From Paenibacillus_Z sp042653205 (GTDB lineage: Bacteria > Bacillota > Bacilli > Paenibacillales > Paenibacillaceae), in assembly GCF_042653205.1 (NCBI RefSeq), contig NZ_JBHSHY010000005.1, forward strand, positions 124,001 through 188,000: DNA of 64,000 nucleotides, given 5' to 3'. Each line of letters starts with the position of its first letter. The stretch's first letter is position 1. The notes beneath the pieces were generated by a model. It worked only from the letters and a program-made list of their open reading frames with translations. It was not told the origin of the DNA and made no database searches. This document shows, piece by piece, positions 17,757 through 26,393 of this stretch. Position numbers and translations under genes: made by a program.

Positions 17757-17818
17757 AAAAGTTTCCTTGATGAAACTTTTTTGGTGGTGTACAATGAAAA
17801 TAGGAAACAATGGTTTCC
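17757..17818 (+). promoter_or_regulatory. mntH promoter with two operator-like palindromes
   Basis: TTGATG (17767-17772) and TACAAT (17790-17795), 17 bases apart, form the promoter. A perfect palindrome with 9-base arms AAAAGTTTC / GAAACTTTT (17757-17780) covers the -35. A second palindrome, GGAAAC-AATG-GTTTCC (17803-17818), covers the start region. The GTTTCC/GGAAAC half-sites resemble MntR boxes of Bacillus, so Mn-dependent repression by MntR is the likely reading. Confidence 0.65.
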
Positions 17819-17878
17819 CCCTAGCATACTTCTAGGTATAACGTAGTGGCATGACGAACACGAAGAGGTGAATGACAA

Positions 17879-19228
17879 ATGAGCACCAATCAATCGGCAC
17901 CGCTGGCGCAAGAAACCGGCTGGAGACAGAAGAGAGCCCAGAACTCGCTTCCGGAAGTCTACCGTTCGATGAAGATCCCGAAGCACGGCTCATGGTTTCG
18001 TAAATTTTTGGCTTTCGCGGGTCCCGGCTATCTGGTCGCCGTCGGGTACATGGACCCCGGCAACTGGGCAACGGACATCGCCGGCGGCTCTCAATTCGGT
18101 TATACGCTGCTCGCCGTCATCCTGCTGTCGAACCTGATGGCGATCCTGCTTCAGGCGCTGGCCGGCAAGCTGGGCATCGTGACGGGACGCGACCTGGCGC
18201 AGGCATGCAGAGACCATTACAGCAAGCCGGTCGCCATGGGGCTGTGGGTGCTGTGCGAGCTCGCCATCGCCGCTTGCGACCTGGCCGAGGTCATCGGTTC
18301 GGCGATCGCGCTCAACCTGCTGTTCGGCATTCCATTGATCGCGGGGGTCATTCTGACGGTGCTCGACGTCCTCCTCGTGCTCCTGCTCCAAAATAAAGGC
18401 TTCCGGTTCATCGAGTCGCTCGTGATCGTGCTGATCGTGACGATCGGCGGCTGCTTCCTGATCGAGATGTTCTGGTCTCAGCCGCAAGTAGGCGAAGTCA
18501 TGAAAGGGTTCATACCGAGCACGGAAATCGTTTCGGATCCTGCCATGCTCTACATCGCGATCGGCATTCTGGGCGCGACGGTCATGCCGCATAATTTGTA
18601 TTTGCACTCTTCCATTGTTCAAACGCGGCAGTACGAACAGACCGAGCTCGGCAAACGGCAGGCGATCAAATACGCCACGTGGGATTCCTCGATCGCGCTG
18701 TTCTTCGCCCTGTTCATCAACGCGGCGATTCTGATCATCGCGGCATCGACGTTCCATACGACGGGCCACACGGACGTCGCCGAGATCGGCGATGCGTTCC
18801 ACCTGTTGTCGCCGATGCTCGGCACGACCGCGGCGAGCATCCTGTTCGGCGTGGCGCTCCTCGCCTCCGGCCAGAACTCCACGCTGACGGGCACGCTGGC
18901 CGGCCAGATCGTCATGGAAGGCTTCCTCAACATCCGGCTGAAGCCATGGCTGCGCCGCCTGATCACCCGGATGATCGCCGTCGTGCCGGCCGTCATCGTC
19001 ACTTGGCTGTACGGCGCGAGCGGTACGGCGGATCTGCTCATTCTGAGCCAGGTCATCCTGTCGCTGCAGCTGTCCTTCGCGGTCATTCCGCTCGTGAAAT
19101 TCACGAGCGACAAGGCGAAGATGGGCAGCTTCGCGAATCCGTTATGGATGAAAATCCTGGCCTGGTTCGTGGCGATCGTCATCGCTGCTCTGAACATTTA
19201 CTTGTTGTACCAGACGTTTACGGGATAA
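17879..19228 (+). CDS. mntH: Nramp-family Mn(II) transporter
   Basis: A 449-residue proton-coupled divalent metal importer with about 11 helices. Helix 1 carries the metal-binding motif YMDPGNWATD (around residues 57-66) and helix 6 carries ATVMPHNLYLHSS (around 233-245); D, N, M and H ligands are all present. It is a stand-alone gene after a strong terminator, behind a promoter with two MntR-like sites. GAGGTG lies about 9 bases before the ATG. No mntR gene is in the window. Confidence 0.93.
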   Translation: MSTNQSAPLAQETGWRQKRAQNSLPEVYRSMKIPKHGSWFRKFLAFAGPGYLVAVGYMDPGNWATDIAGGSQFGYTLLAVILLSNLMAILLQALAGKLGIVTGRDLAQACRDHYSKPVAMGLWVLCELAIAACDLAEVIGSAIALNLLFGIPLIAGVILTVLDVLLVLLLQNKGFRFIESLVIVLIVTIGGCFLIEMFWSQPQVGEVMKGFIPSTEIVSDPAMLYIAIGILGATVMPHNLYLHSSIVQTRQYEQTELGKRQAIKYATWDSSIALFFALFINAAILIIAASTFHTTGHTDVAEIGDAFHLLSPMLGTTAASILFGVALLASGQNSTLTGTLAGQIVMEGFLNIRLKPWLRRLITRMIAVVPAVIVTWLYGASGTADLLILSQVILSLQLSFAVIPLVKFTSDKAKMGSFANPLWMKILAWFVAIVIAALNIYLLYQTFTG

Positions 19229-19383
19229 CGACCCGTAACCGATTCCGAGAAGCCGTCCCCGCAGGGGGAGGGCTTTTTCTCATAGAGTCTGCTTTTATGG
19301 ACGGCACATCGCCACGCTGCGGTCAGCCATGGCGAACGTGTGTGCTTGTATGGTATGATGGACCGGAAAGGAACGTGATTCGG

Positions 19384-20688
19384 ATGGATTTGTTTACCTA
19401 TCATGAGGAAGAGCGCCAGCCGCAGGCTAAGCTGCTCGCGGACCGGATGCGTCCCCAGACGATCGACGATTATATCGGTCAACGCGAAGTCGTCGGTCCC
19501 GGCAAGCTGCTGCGCCGGGCGATCGAAGGCGACCAGGTATCCTCGATTCTGCTCTATGGCCCGCCGGGCTGCGGGAAGACGACGCTCGCGCATATTATCT
19601 CCCAAAGGACGCAGGGCGAATTCGTGAAGCTTAACGCGGTCGACGCTTCCGTGAAAGACGTCCGGGAGGTCATCGAACGCGCCAAGCTGACCAAGTCGAT
19701 GTACGGCCGCAAAACGATCCTGTTTCTCGACGAGGTGCACCGCTTTAACGCTTCCCGCCAGGACGCGCTGCTGCCGGCCGTCGAGCAGGGCATCATCGTG
19801 TTTATCGGCGCGACGACCGAGAATCCGTTTCATTACGTCAACGGGGCATTGCTGTCCCGCTCGACGCTGTTCCAGCTTGAAGCCTTGACACGCGAGGACG
19901 CGCTCGAAGCGATGCGCCGCGCGCTCGCCGATTCCGTCAAGGGGCTAGGCTTCATGAAGCTGCAGGCGGACGAAGAGGCGCTGCAGCATATCGCGTCCAT
20001 GGCGGGCGGCGACATCCGCCGGGCGCTGAATGCGCTGGAGCTGGCTGCGGTGACAACGCCGTCGCAGCCGGACGGCACCGTGGCGATCACGCTCGAGGTC
20101 GCGGAAGAGTCCATTCGCAAGCCGACGATCCGCGCCGACGAATCGACGCAGTACGACGTGCTGTCGGCGTTCCATAAGAGCGTGAGGGGATCCAGCGACG
20201 CCGCGCTGTTTTGGTTCCTCTACGCCGTCGAGCGGCTGGGCATGGACCCGATGACATTCCTGCGCCGGCTGATCGTGGCGTGCAGCGAGGATATCGGCCT
20301 GGCCAACCCACAGGCAATGGTGCAGGCCGTCACGGCGATGGACGCCTACCATAAGATCGGCTGGCCGGAAGCCAAGTACAATATTGCCCAGGCAATTTTG
20401 TTCGCGGTGGAGAGCCCCAAGTCCAACGCCGCAGCCGCAGCCATCGGCAACGTCATGTCGACGATCGAGAACATCGGCAACGCCGAGGTGCCGCTGCATT
20501 TGCGCGACGCCCATTACAGCGGCGCCGCGAAGCTCGGCCACGTGGGTTACCTGTATCCGCACGATTATCCCGGCCATTACGTGAAGCAGGCGTATCTCCC
20601 GGAACGGATCGTCCACAAAAAATTCTATAGCGCGACTCGACAGGGCATGGAAGATAAAATTCGACAAAACCAGGAGCGGCGAAAATAG
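19384..20688 (+). CDS. rarA: Replication-associated recombination protein A (AAA ATPase)
   Basis: A 434-residue clamp-loader-like ATPase (RarA/MgsA, YrvN) acting at stalled replication forks. Walker A is GPPGCGKTTLA (around residues 58-68), Walker B is ILFLDEVHRF and the sensor region is GATTENP. The C-terminal half has the tetramerisation region with AHYSGAAKLGHVGYLYPHD. I start at the ATG 19384; the open frame further upstream overlaps mntH and is a shadow. Position between mntH/tcdA and cymR agrees with Bacillus synteny. Confidence 0.93.
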   Translation: MDLFTYHEEERQPQAKLLADRMRPQTIDDYIGQREVVGPGKLLRRAIEGDQVSSILLYGPPGCGKTTLAHIISQRTQGEFVKLNAVDASVKDVREVIERAKLTKSMYGRKTILFLDEVHRFNASRQDALLPAVEQGIIVFIGATTENPFHYVNGALLSRSTLFQLEALTREDALEAMRRALADSVKGLGFMKLQADEEALQHIASMAGGDIRRALNALELAAVTTPSQPDGTVAITLEVAEESIRKPTIRADESTQYDVLSAFHKSVRGSSDAALFWFLYAVERLGMDPMTFLRRLIVACSEDIGLANPQAMVQAVTAMDAYHKIGWPEAKYNIAQAILFAVESPKSNAAAAAIGNVMSTIENIGNAEVPLHLRDAHYSGAAKLGHVGYLYPHDYPGHYVKQAYLPERIVHKKFYSATRQGMEDKIRQNQERRK

Positions 20689-20813
20689 GCAAATCCGCCT
20701 CGCTGCCTTTATAAACGGTAGCAGGAGCGCGAAAACGGCGCATAAAAGGCGACCTTTACAGAATAAACATGAGTAAAACCCGATTTTCGGGCCAGAAGGT
20801 GGGATGGCGGCAT

Positions 20814-20841
20814 TTGACGCAAAGAGACCTAATCGTCTAAT
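20814..20841 (+). promoter_or_regulatory. Probable promoter of the CNNM/CBS gene
   Basis: TTGACG (20814-20819) and TCTAAT (20836-20841) with a 16-base spacer. The transcript would start near 20848, just before the structured leader. Confidence 0.5.
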
Positions 20842-20870
20842 GTAAGATTATAAAAGAAGTTTATAATTTC

Positions 20871-20937
20871 ATTCCCTGAAGGAGGTGCACCTGTTGGTCG
20901 TGATCGCGGCTTAAGGCGCGGACGGCGAACAGGGAAT
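20871..20937 (+). promoter_or_regulatory. Structured leader RNA before the CNNM/CBS gene
   Basis: ATTCCCTG (20871-20878) pairs perfectly with CAGGGAAT (20930-20937), closing a domain of about 50 bases. Inside are a strong GGAGG (20881-20885), a self-complementary AGGTGCACCT and a six-codon ORF. The closing stem ends two bases before the TTG start of the main gene, so folding should affect its translation. It does not match the riboswitch consensus sequences I know (M-box, yybP-ykoY). Confidence 0.5.
20894..20914 (+). CDS. Possible six-residue leader peptide (MVVIAA)
   Basis: TTG-GTC-GTG-ATC-GCG-GCT-TAA placed 8 bases after the best ribosome site in this region (AAGGAGG). The main gene 26 bases downstream has only a weak site, so ribosomes may load here first. 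A leader peptide controlling the downstream transporter is an inference. Confidence 0.35.
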   Translation: MVVIAA

Positions 20938-20939
20938 CG

Positions 20940-22301
20940 TTGAGTAGTGACCCGTTACCCATATTGTTGAGCTTTCTCTTAATTTTGGCGCTCGTGTTTT
21001 TGAATGGCTTCTTCGTCGCCGCCGAGTTCGCCATGGTCAAAGTGAGAAGCAGCCGGATCGACACGCTCGTCCAAGACGGCAACCGCCGGGCACGTTTCGC
21101 GTCCGCGCTCACGAACAATTTGGATGCGTATCTGTCGGCCTGTCAATTGGGCATCACGCTGGCTTCGCTCGGATTGGGCTGGGTAGGGGAACCTACCATC
21201 GCGCATGTGCTGGAGCCGCTGTTAGAGAAGCTGCATTTCAGTCCCGTCGCCATTTCGACGGTATCGTTTATCATCGCCTTTTCGCTCATTACCGTATTTC
21301 ATATCGTGCTCGGCGAGCTTGCGCCGAAGACGTACGCGATCCGCAAGGCGGAACCGGTCACCCTCTGGACGGCGATCCCGCTGATCGCGTTTTACAAAAT
21401 CATGTACCCGTTTATTTTTCTGCTGAACGGCATGGCGAACCTTATGCTGAAGACCATCGGCATCGAGCCTGCCGCCGAGCATGAATCGGCCCACACGGAA
21501 GAGGAAATCCGCATTCTCATGAAGGAGAGCCATAAGTCCGGATTGATCGACAATACGGAACTGACGCTCGTGGACAACATTTTCGAGTTCGCCGAAACCC
21601 ATGCCCGAGAAATCATGATTCCACGTACCGAAATGATTTGTCTGTATGCCAACCTGTCGTTCGAAGAGAATCGGGCGATCGCGCTCAAGGAAATGCATAC
21701 CCGTTATCCCGTCTGCGACAAGGACAAAGACAACATTATCGGATTCATTCATATAAAAGACCTGCTCAAGGTGACGAATCAAACGATTCACGACATCCGT
21801 CAGATCGCTCGTCCGATGACGACCGTGCCTGACTCCATGCATATCAGCTCGCTGCTGAAGCTGATGCAGAAGAAGAAGACGCAGATCGCCATCCTGATCG
21901 ACGAATACGGCGGCACGTCGGGCTTGGTTACGCTGGAAGACATTATGGAAGAAATCGTCGGCGAGATCCAGGATGAATTCGACGAAGAGCGTCCCGACAT
22001 CGAGCCGAAGGAAGACGGCACGCATTCCATCAACGGAATGATGCTGATCGAGGAAGTGAACAGCTACTTCGGCACCGAGATAGAAAGCGACGACTACGAT
22101 ACGATCGGCGGGTGGATGTACGCCCAGATCGAGAATCCGCCTTCGGCGGGCCAACGGATCGTCTATCCGGTCGGGTTCGAGTTCATTATCGAAGAGACCG
22201 ACCATTTGCGCATCTCGCGGATTCACATCCGCAAGCGGACGGTCGAGGAAGTCGAGGAAGAACTGCTGATGGAAGAACAAATACAGGCCGAGACGGGCTG
22301 A
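20940..22301 (+). CDS. CNNM/CBS-domain (hemolysin C/CorC-type) membrane protein
   Basis: A 453-residue protein with a DUF21/CNNM membrane domain (about residues 8-195, including LNGFFVAAEFAMVKVRSSRI), a pair of CBS domains (about 215-345, EYGGTSGLVTLEDIMEEIVGEI) and a C-terminal CorC/HlyC domain (about 355-440). Relatives such as B. subtilis YhdP and YugS take part in Mg2+ or Co2+ export and resistance. The only possible start in this frame is the TTG at 20940, because an in-frame stop lies at 20901. Its weak ribosome site and structured leader suggest regulated translation, perhaps by metal. Confidence 0.85.
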   Translation: MSSDPLPILLSFLLILALVFLNGFFVAAEFAMVKVRSSRIDTLVQDGNRRARFASALTNNLDAYLSACQLGITLASLGLGWVGEPTIAHVLEPLLEKLHFSPVAISTVSFIIAFSLITVFHIVLGELAPKTYAIRKAEPVTLWTAIPLIAFYKIMYPFIFLLNGMANLMLKTIGIEPAAEHESAHTEEEIRILMKESHKSGLIDNTELTLVDNIFEFAETHAREIMIPRTEMICLYANLSFEENRAIALKEMHTRYPVCDKDKDNIIGFIHIKDLLKVTNQTIHDIRQIARPMTTVPDSMHISSLLKLMQKKKTQIAILIDEYGGTSGLVTLEDIMEEIVGEIQDEFDEERPDIEPKEDGTHSINGMMLIEEVNSYFGTEIESDDYDTIGGWMYAQIENPPSAGQRIVYPVGFEFIIEETDHLRISRIHIRKRTVEEVEEELLMEEQIQAETG

Positions 22302-22363
22302 ACCCGCAAAGCCGCGTTACGCCGGAAGCGTAACGACGACGCGTAAGCATCAACCTAAACGCG

Positions 22364-22400
22364 AAAAGAGGCGTTCGACATTGTCGAATGCCTCTTTTTT
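22364..22400. terminator. Bidirectional terminator between CNNM gene and mnmA
   Basis: AAAAGAGGC-GTTCGACA pairs with TGTCGAAT-GCCTCTTTTTT, with A and T runs on the two sides. It serves both convergent genes. Confidence 0.85.
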
Positions 22401-22423
22401 CATCTTGTCGCGGCTTGCGGGTT

Positions 22424-23524
22424 TCAGCTTTTGTTCACGGCGTCGATCGTACCGCCGCCGATGCAGATGTCGCCGTCGTAGAATACGACCGCCTGTCCGG
22501 GCGTGATGGCCTTCTGCCGTTCGTCGAAGACGACGTCCGCCGTCGTGCCGTCCGGACGGAACGTCAGCTTGACGCCTTGGTCGGGCTGGCGGTACCGGAA
22601 TTTCGCGGTGCAGGCGAATTCGCCGTCCGTCCGGACCGGCGAGATCCAATTGATGCCGGTCGCGATCAAGCCCGTCGAATACAGGCTCGGATGCGCGTCG
22701 CCTTGCACGACGTACAGAATGTTTTCCTTCAAGTCCTTGTCGGCCACGAACCAAGGCTCGCCGCTGCCGGATCCCCCGATGCCGAGTCCTTGGCGCTGGC
22801 CGAGGGTGTAATACATGAGACCGTCGTGCCGGCCTTTGGTCTCGCCGGTCGCGATGTCGATCATCGGGCCGGGCTGCGCCGGTAGGTACCCGCTCAGGAA
22901 CTGCTTGAAATTGCGTTCGCCGATGAAGCAAACGCCGGTGCTGTCCTTCTTCTTGGCGGTCGCGAGACCGAACTCGGCGGCGATGCGGCGGACTTCCGGC
23001 TTCGGCAAATGGCCGATCGGAAACATCGCTTTCGCCAGTTGGTCCTGACGCAGCGCGTGCAGGAAGTACGTTTGGTCCTTGCCGGCATCGACCCCGCGCA
23101 GCAGTTTGGATTCCCCGTCCGCCGTCCGTTCGAGGCGGGCGTAATGACCGGTTGCCAAGTAATCGGCGCCGAGCTCCAGGGCTTTTTGCAGAAAGTCGCC
23201 GAATTTGATCTCCCGGTTGCACATCACGTCCGGATTCGGCGTGCGGCCGTTGCGGTATTCGGCGAGAAAGTACGCGAAGACTTTGTCGTAATACTGCTTC
23301 TCGAAGTTGACCGTATAATAAGGGATGCCGATCTGGTCGCAGACGCGGCGCACATCTTCCGCGTCCTCTTCGGCCGTGCAATGGCCGAATTCGTCGGTAT
23401 CGTCCCAGTTTTTCATGAAAATGCCGATGACGTCGTAGCCTTGCTGCTTCAGCAGCAGCGCGGTCACAGACGAATCGACGCCGCCGGACATCCCGACGAC
23501 GACGCGCGTATTGGAATTGCTCAT
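22424..23524 (-). CDS. mnmA: tRNA-specific 2-thiouridylase
   Basis: A 366-residue enzyme that thiolates U34 of Glu, Gln and Lys tRNAs using sulfur from a cysteine desulfurase. It shows the PP-loop GMSGGVDSSV (residues 12-21) and the catalytic cysteines in NPDVMCNREIKFG (around 100) and STGVCFIGERNF (around 200). Unlike in B. subtilis, where it follows cymR and iscS on the same strand, mnmA here is divergent from them. The ATG is at the complement of 23522-23524. Confidence 0.95.
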   Translation of the reverse strand: MSNSNTRVVVGMSGGVDSSVTALLLKQQGYDVIGIFMKNWDDTDEFGHCTAEEDAEDVRRVCDQIGIPYYTVNFEKQYYDKVFAYFLAEYRNGRTPNPDVMCNREIKFGDFLQKALELGADYLATGHYARLERTADGESKLLRGVDAGKDQTYFLHALRQDQLAKAMFPIGHLPKPEVRRIAAEFGLATAKKKDSTGVCFIGERNFKQFLSGYLPAQPGPMIDIATGETKGRHDGLMYYTLGQRQGLGIGGSGSGEPWFVADKDLKENILYVVQGDAHPSLYSTGLIATGINWISPVRTDGEFACTAKFRYRQPDQGVKLTFRPDGTTADVVFDERQKAITPGQAVVFYDGDICIGGGTIDAVNKS

Positions 23525-23664
23525 GGGTACATATCCACCACCTTCAAGATTTCTGCCCTAATCCGTGTTTGAAGGCATGGCAGGGCTTAAGTTTTTATTG
23601 TAGCACACTTCTTGAATGATTTTCATGAAAGTGTCAACGAATTTTCAACATATTCGGCCGCGAG

Positions 23665-23718
23665 TATGTTAACATAGATGTGTTATGGGAATACCATGAA
23701 TTGTAAACATTTTACAAT
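23665..23718. promoter_or_regulatory. Two palindromes in the mnmA-cymR intergenic region
   Basis: TATGTTAACATA (23665-23676) is a perfect 12-bp palindrome. ATTGTAAA-CAT-TTTACAAT (23700-23718) is a perfect inverted repeat. They lie 50-100 bases before cymR. They could be operators for CymR autoregulation or for a divergent promoter; I cannot match either to a known consensus with confidence. Confidence 0.4.
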
Positions 23719-23766
23719 CGCAACCTTTAAATAAACGATCGTCCCGTCGGAGAAGAGGTGTTCGAA

Positions 23767-24186
23767 ATGAAAATATCAACTAAGGGCCGTTACGGCTTAA
23801 CGATTATGATGGAGCTCGCGGGCAAATTCGGCGAAGGACCGACGTCGCTAAAGAGCATCGCGGAGCGCAACCAATTGTCGGAGCATTACTTGGAGCAGCT
23901 GATCGCACCGCTGCGGAACGCGGGGCTCGTCAAGAGCATCCGCGGCGCATACGGCGGCTATATTCTGTCGAAGGACCCGGCGCAGATAACGTCCGGAGAC
24001 GTTATCCGCATTTTGGAAGGGCCGATTTCGCCGGTCGATTTCACGGAGGAAGACGATCCGGCCAAGCGCAACCTGTGGCTGCGCATTCGCAACAGCATCG
24101 CGGAAGTTTTGGATTCGACGACGCTTGCGGACCTCGTCACGTACAAGGAAGAGGTTCAGCAGGACTCCTATATGTTCTATATTTAA
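23767..24186 (+). CDS. cymR: Rrf2-family cysteine metabolism repressor
   Basis: A 139-residue Rrf2 winged-helix regulator starting MKISTKGRYGLTIMMELA. It lacks the three cysteines of IscR-type iron-sulfur sensors, which fits CymR, the repressor of sulfur and cysteine uptake genes that works with CysK in Bacillus. The ATG at 23767 follows GAAGAGGTG; the upstream in-frame GTG is part of that site. It lies 13 bases before the cysteine desulfurase gene, the classic cymR-iscS arrangement. Confidence 0.88.
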   Translation: MKISTKGRYGLTIMMELAGKFGEGPTSLKSIAERNQLSEHYLEQLIAPLRNAGLVKSIRGAYGGYILSKDPAQITSGDVIRILEGPISPVDFTEEDDPAKRNLWLRIRNSIAEVLDSTTLADLVTYKEEVQQDSYMFYI

Positions 24187-24199
24187 GGATGATTGCCTA

Positions 24200-25354
24200 A
24201 TGGTACGCATTTATTACGATCACGCGGCCACGTCTCCGGTGCATCCGGATGCCGCCGCGGCGATGATGGACGTCTATTCCGGCGCTGCCGGCAACGCATC
24301 GAGCACGCATGGCTTCGGCCGTGAGGCGCGGGCGGTGCTGAACCAGGCGCGGGACGCGATCTCCGCGGGCATCGGCTGCGCGCCGCCGGAGCTCGTCTTC
24401 ACGAGCGGCGGAACCGAAAGCGACAACCTGGCGCTGGTCGGCGCCGCCCGGGCCGCCCGCAAGCGCGGCAAATCCCATATCATCACGAACGCGGCGGAGC
24501 ATCACGCGGTGCTGCATGCCTGCGAGTTCCTGCAGCGGGAGGGCTTCGCCCTCACCGTGCTGTCGGTGGACGAGCAGGGACTTGTCACGGCCGCGGACGT
24601 GGAACGGGCGATGACGGACGATACCGCGCTCGTGAGCGTCATGTACGTCAACAACGAGACCGGAACGATTCAGCCGATCGAGGAGATCGGCGCGATCGTC
24701 CGGTCTCGCGGCGCTGTTTTCCATGTCGATGCCGTTCAGGCGCTTGGCGTGCTGCCGATCGATCTCCGCGAACTGCCCGTAGATCTGATGAGCTTCTCGG
24801 CGCATAAGATTAACGGGCCGCAAGGCGTCGGCGCGCTGTACGCGCGCAAGGGCGCGCAGCTCGAACCGCTCCTCCACGGCGGTTCCCAGGAACGGAAGAG
24901 AAGGCCGGGCACCGAAAACGTGGCCGGCATCGCCGGTTTCGCGGCCGCGTATGAACGTTGTGTGAAATCGGCCGCGGAACGGAAACCTTTGCTTGATCAG
25001 CTTCGTTATACTTGGATAGAACGGATGAAAGCCATCGCTGGCGAAGACCGGGTCGTGTTGAACGGCCATCCCGAACTGCATGCGCCGCATATCGTCAACC
25101 TCAGCTTTCTCGGAATCGGTTCGGAGACGATGCTGATGAATTTGGACTTGGCGGGCATCGCGGCTTCCAGCGGCTCGGCCTGCACGGCGGGCGCGCTCGA
25201 GCCTTCGCACGTGCTCCAGGCGATGGGCATTTCGGAAGAACGGCGCAATTCGGCCGTTCGGTTTAGCTTCGGATTGGGAAATACTATGGATGAACTCGAA
25301 CTGGCGGCAAAAAAAGTTGAAACCTTTATGAGCCGCGTTCGTACTAATGCCTAG
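24200..25354 (+). CDS. iscS: Cysteine desulfurase (IscS/NifS family, YrvO-like)
   Basis: A 384-residue PLP enzyme that takes sulfur from cysteine for tRNA thiolation and other uses. It starts MVRIYYDHAATSP. It has the GGTESDNLAL motif, the PLP lysine in FSAHKINGPQGVGALY (around residue 203) and the catalytic cysteine in SSGSACTAGALEPSHVL (around 328). AAGGA lies about 11 bases before the ATG at 24200. Linked to cymR; the natural acceptor MnmA is just across the intergenic region on the other strand. Confidence 0.92.
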   Translation: MVRIYYDHAATSPVHPDAAAAMMDVYSGAAGNASSTHGFGREARAVLNQARDAISAGIGCAPPELVFTSGGTESDNLALVGAARAARKRGKSHIITNAAEHHAVLHACEFLQREGFALTVLSVDEQGLVTAADVERAMTDDTALVSVMYVNNETGTIQPIEEIGAIVRSRGAVFHVDAVQALGVLPIDLRELPVDLMSFSAHKINGPQGVGALYARKGAQLEPLLHGGSQERKRRPGTENVAGIAGFAAAYERCVKSAAERKPLLDQLRYTWIERMKAIAGEDRVVLNGHPELHAPHIVNLSFLGIGSETMLMNLDLAGIAASSGSACTAGALEPSHVLQAMGISEERRNSAVRFSFGLGNTMDELELAAKKVETFMSRVRTNA

Positions 25355-25368
25355 GAGGCTCCCAAACC

Positions 25369-25920
25369 TTGCTGCGACTACAGCACCTGATTGGACTGCC
25401 TGTCATCGAAATGAACGCCGGCAAGCATGTCGGGCACGTGAAGGATGCGTGGTTCGACGAGCATTGGCAGCTCGGCGGCATCATTTTGGACGCCGGACGG
25501 CGCTTTCTCACTTCGATGAAAGCCGTGCGGTGGAACGAAGTTCTGGTCTGCGGGGAAGACGCCGTGATCATTATGGACGAAGCATCCGTGAAGCGGACCA
25601 AACAAGCGGACGTACAGCGTTCTTTTTTGACCGGAATCGTACGGTTGAAGGATTTACCCGTCATTACCGCTCATGGCGAACAACTTGGCCGCGTATCGGA
25701 TGTTTATTTTAACGACTTACAGGGTACACAAATAATAGGCTATGAGTTGACCGACGGTTTCATAGCGGATATCATGGAAGGCCGCAAGTGGCTTCCCGCT
25801 CCGCTGCAAGCTGATGAAGTCATGCTTGGCAACGATGTAATCATCGTACCGGCCGGAAGCGAGGACAACCTCTCGCCGGTCGCGGGTTCAGAGACGGATA
25901 TAGGGAGAAATGAGCTATGA
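25369..25920 (+). CDS. PRC-barrel domain protein (YrrD-like)
   Basis: A 183-residue protein with two PRC-barrel segments: LIGLPVIEMNAGKHVGHVKDAWFD near the N-terminus and LPVITAHGEQLGRVSDVYFNDLQGTQIIGYELTDGF around residues 97-130. PRC-barrels occur in RimM and photosystem proteins and bind partner macromolecules; the role of YrrD is unknown. It starts at a TTG ten bases after GGAGG and overlaps the next gene by four bases. Context matches Bacillus yrrD between iscS and alaS. Confidence 0.8.
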   Translation: MLRLQHLIGLPVIEMNAGKHVGHVKDAWFDEHWQLGGIILDAGRRFLTSMKAVRWNEVLVCGEDAVIIMDEASVKRTKQADVQRSFLTGIVRLKDLPVITAHGEQLGRVSDVYFNDLQGTQIIGYELTDGFIADIMEGRKWLPAPLQADEVMLGNDVIIVPAGSEDNLSPVAGSETDIGRNEL

Positions 25921-26111
25921 AATGCCCAAACTGCAGTTCTAAAGATATCGGTAAAATCGGATCCCATCAGTATTATTGCTGGGGCTGCTTCATCGAATTG
26001 ACGGTGAACGGCGAGAAAATGTCAGTGTATCAAGTGGAAGAAGACGGAACGCTGAGCTCGCTCGACGACTTGTTCTTCGAAGACGAAATGCCGCAGGTTC
26101 ACGCGAATTGA
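25917..26111 (+). CDS. Small zinc-ribbon protein
   Basis: A 64-residue protein with two Cys-x2-Cys pairs (MKCPNCSS and YYCWGCF, residues 3-6 and 21-24) forming a likely zinc ribbon, then an acidic tail (SSLDDLFFEDEMPQ). It is coupled to the PRC-barrel gene by an ATGA overlap and followed by a strong terminator. Function unknown; nucleic acid binding is possible. Confidence 0.75.
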   Translation: MKCPNCSSKDIGKIGSHQYYCWGCFIELTVNGEKMSVYQVEEDGTLSSLDDLFFEDEMPQVHAN

Positions 26112-26134
26112 CGCGCTTAACCGCCGCTGGCGAA

Positions 26135-26163
26135 GGACGGCCTTGATGAAGGCCGTCTTTTTT
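26135..26163 (+). terminator. Rho-independent terminator after the zinc-ribbon gene
   Basis: GACGGCCTT (26136-26144) pairs with AAGGCCGTC (26149-26157), loop GATG, then six T. Confidence 0.9.
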
Positions 26164-26393
26164 GTGTTTGCCGGGAACGTGCGGGCGGCAAGGGAACGCT
26201 CGGATAGCGCACAGAATCGGGCGCAAGGTTGAATGGAGGGGTTCGGCGCGAAGACAGCCTTTGGGAGCAAGAGCTTTCTTCGGTGCGGGATGATTGCGGC
26301 GACTTGTACATATACTGTAGTACTAGGGATATCGACGCGGCTCGCGCGAGACGCCGCGGAACGCGCAAGCCGATTCAAGGGAGGGACACGGCC

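Noticed and set aside
20814..20942. Known metal riboswitch (M-box or yybP-ykoY) before the CNNM gene
   Set aside because: The expected conserved core sequences and sizes of those classes are not visible. The element is therefore kept as an unclassified leader.
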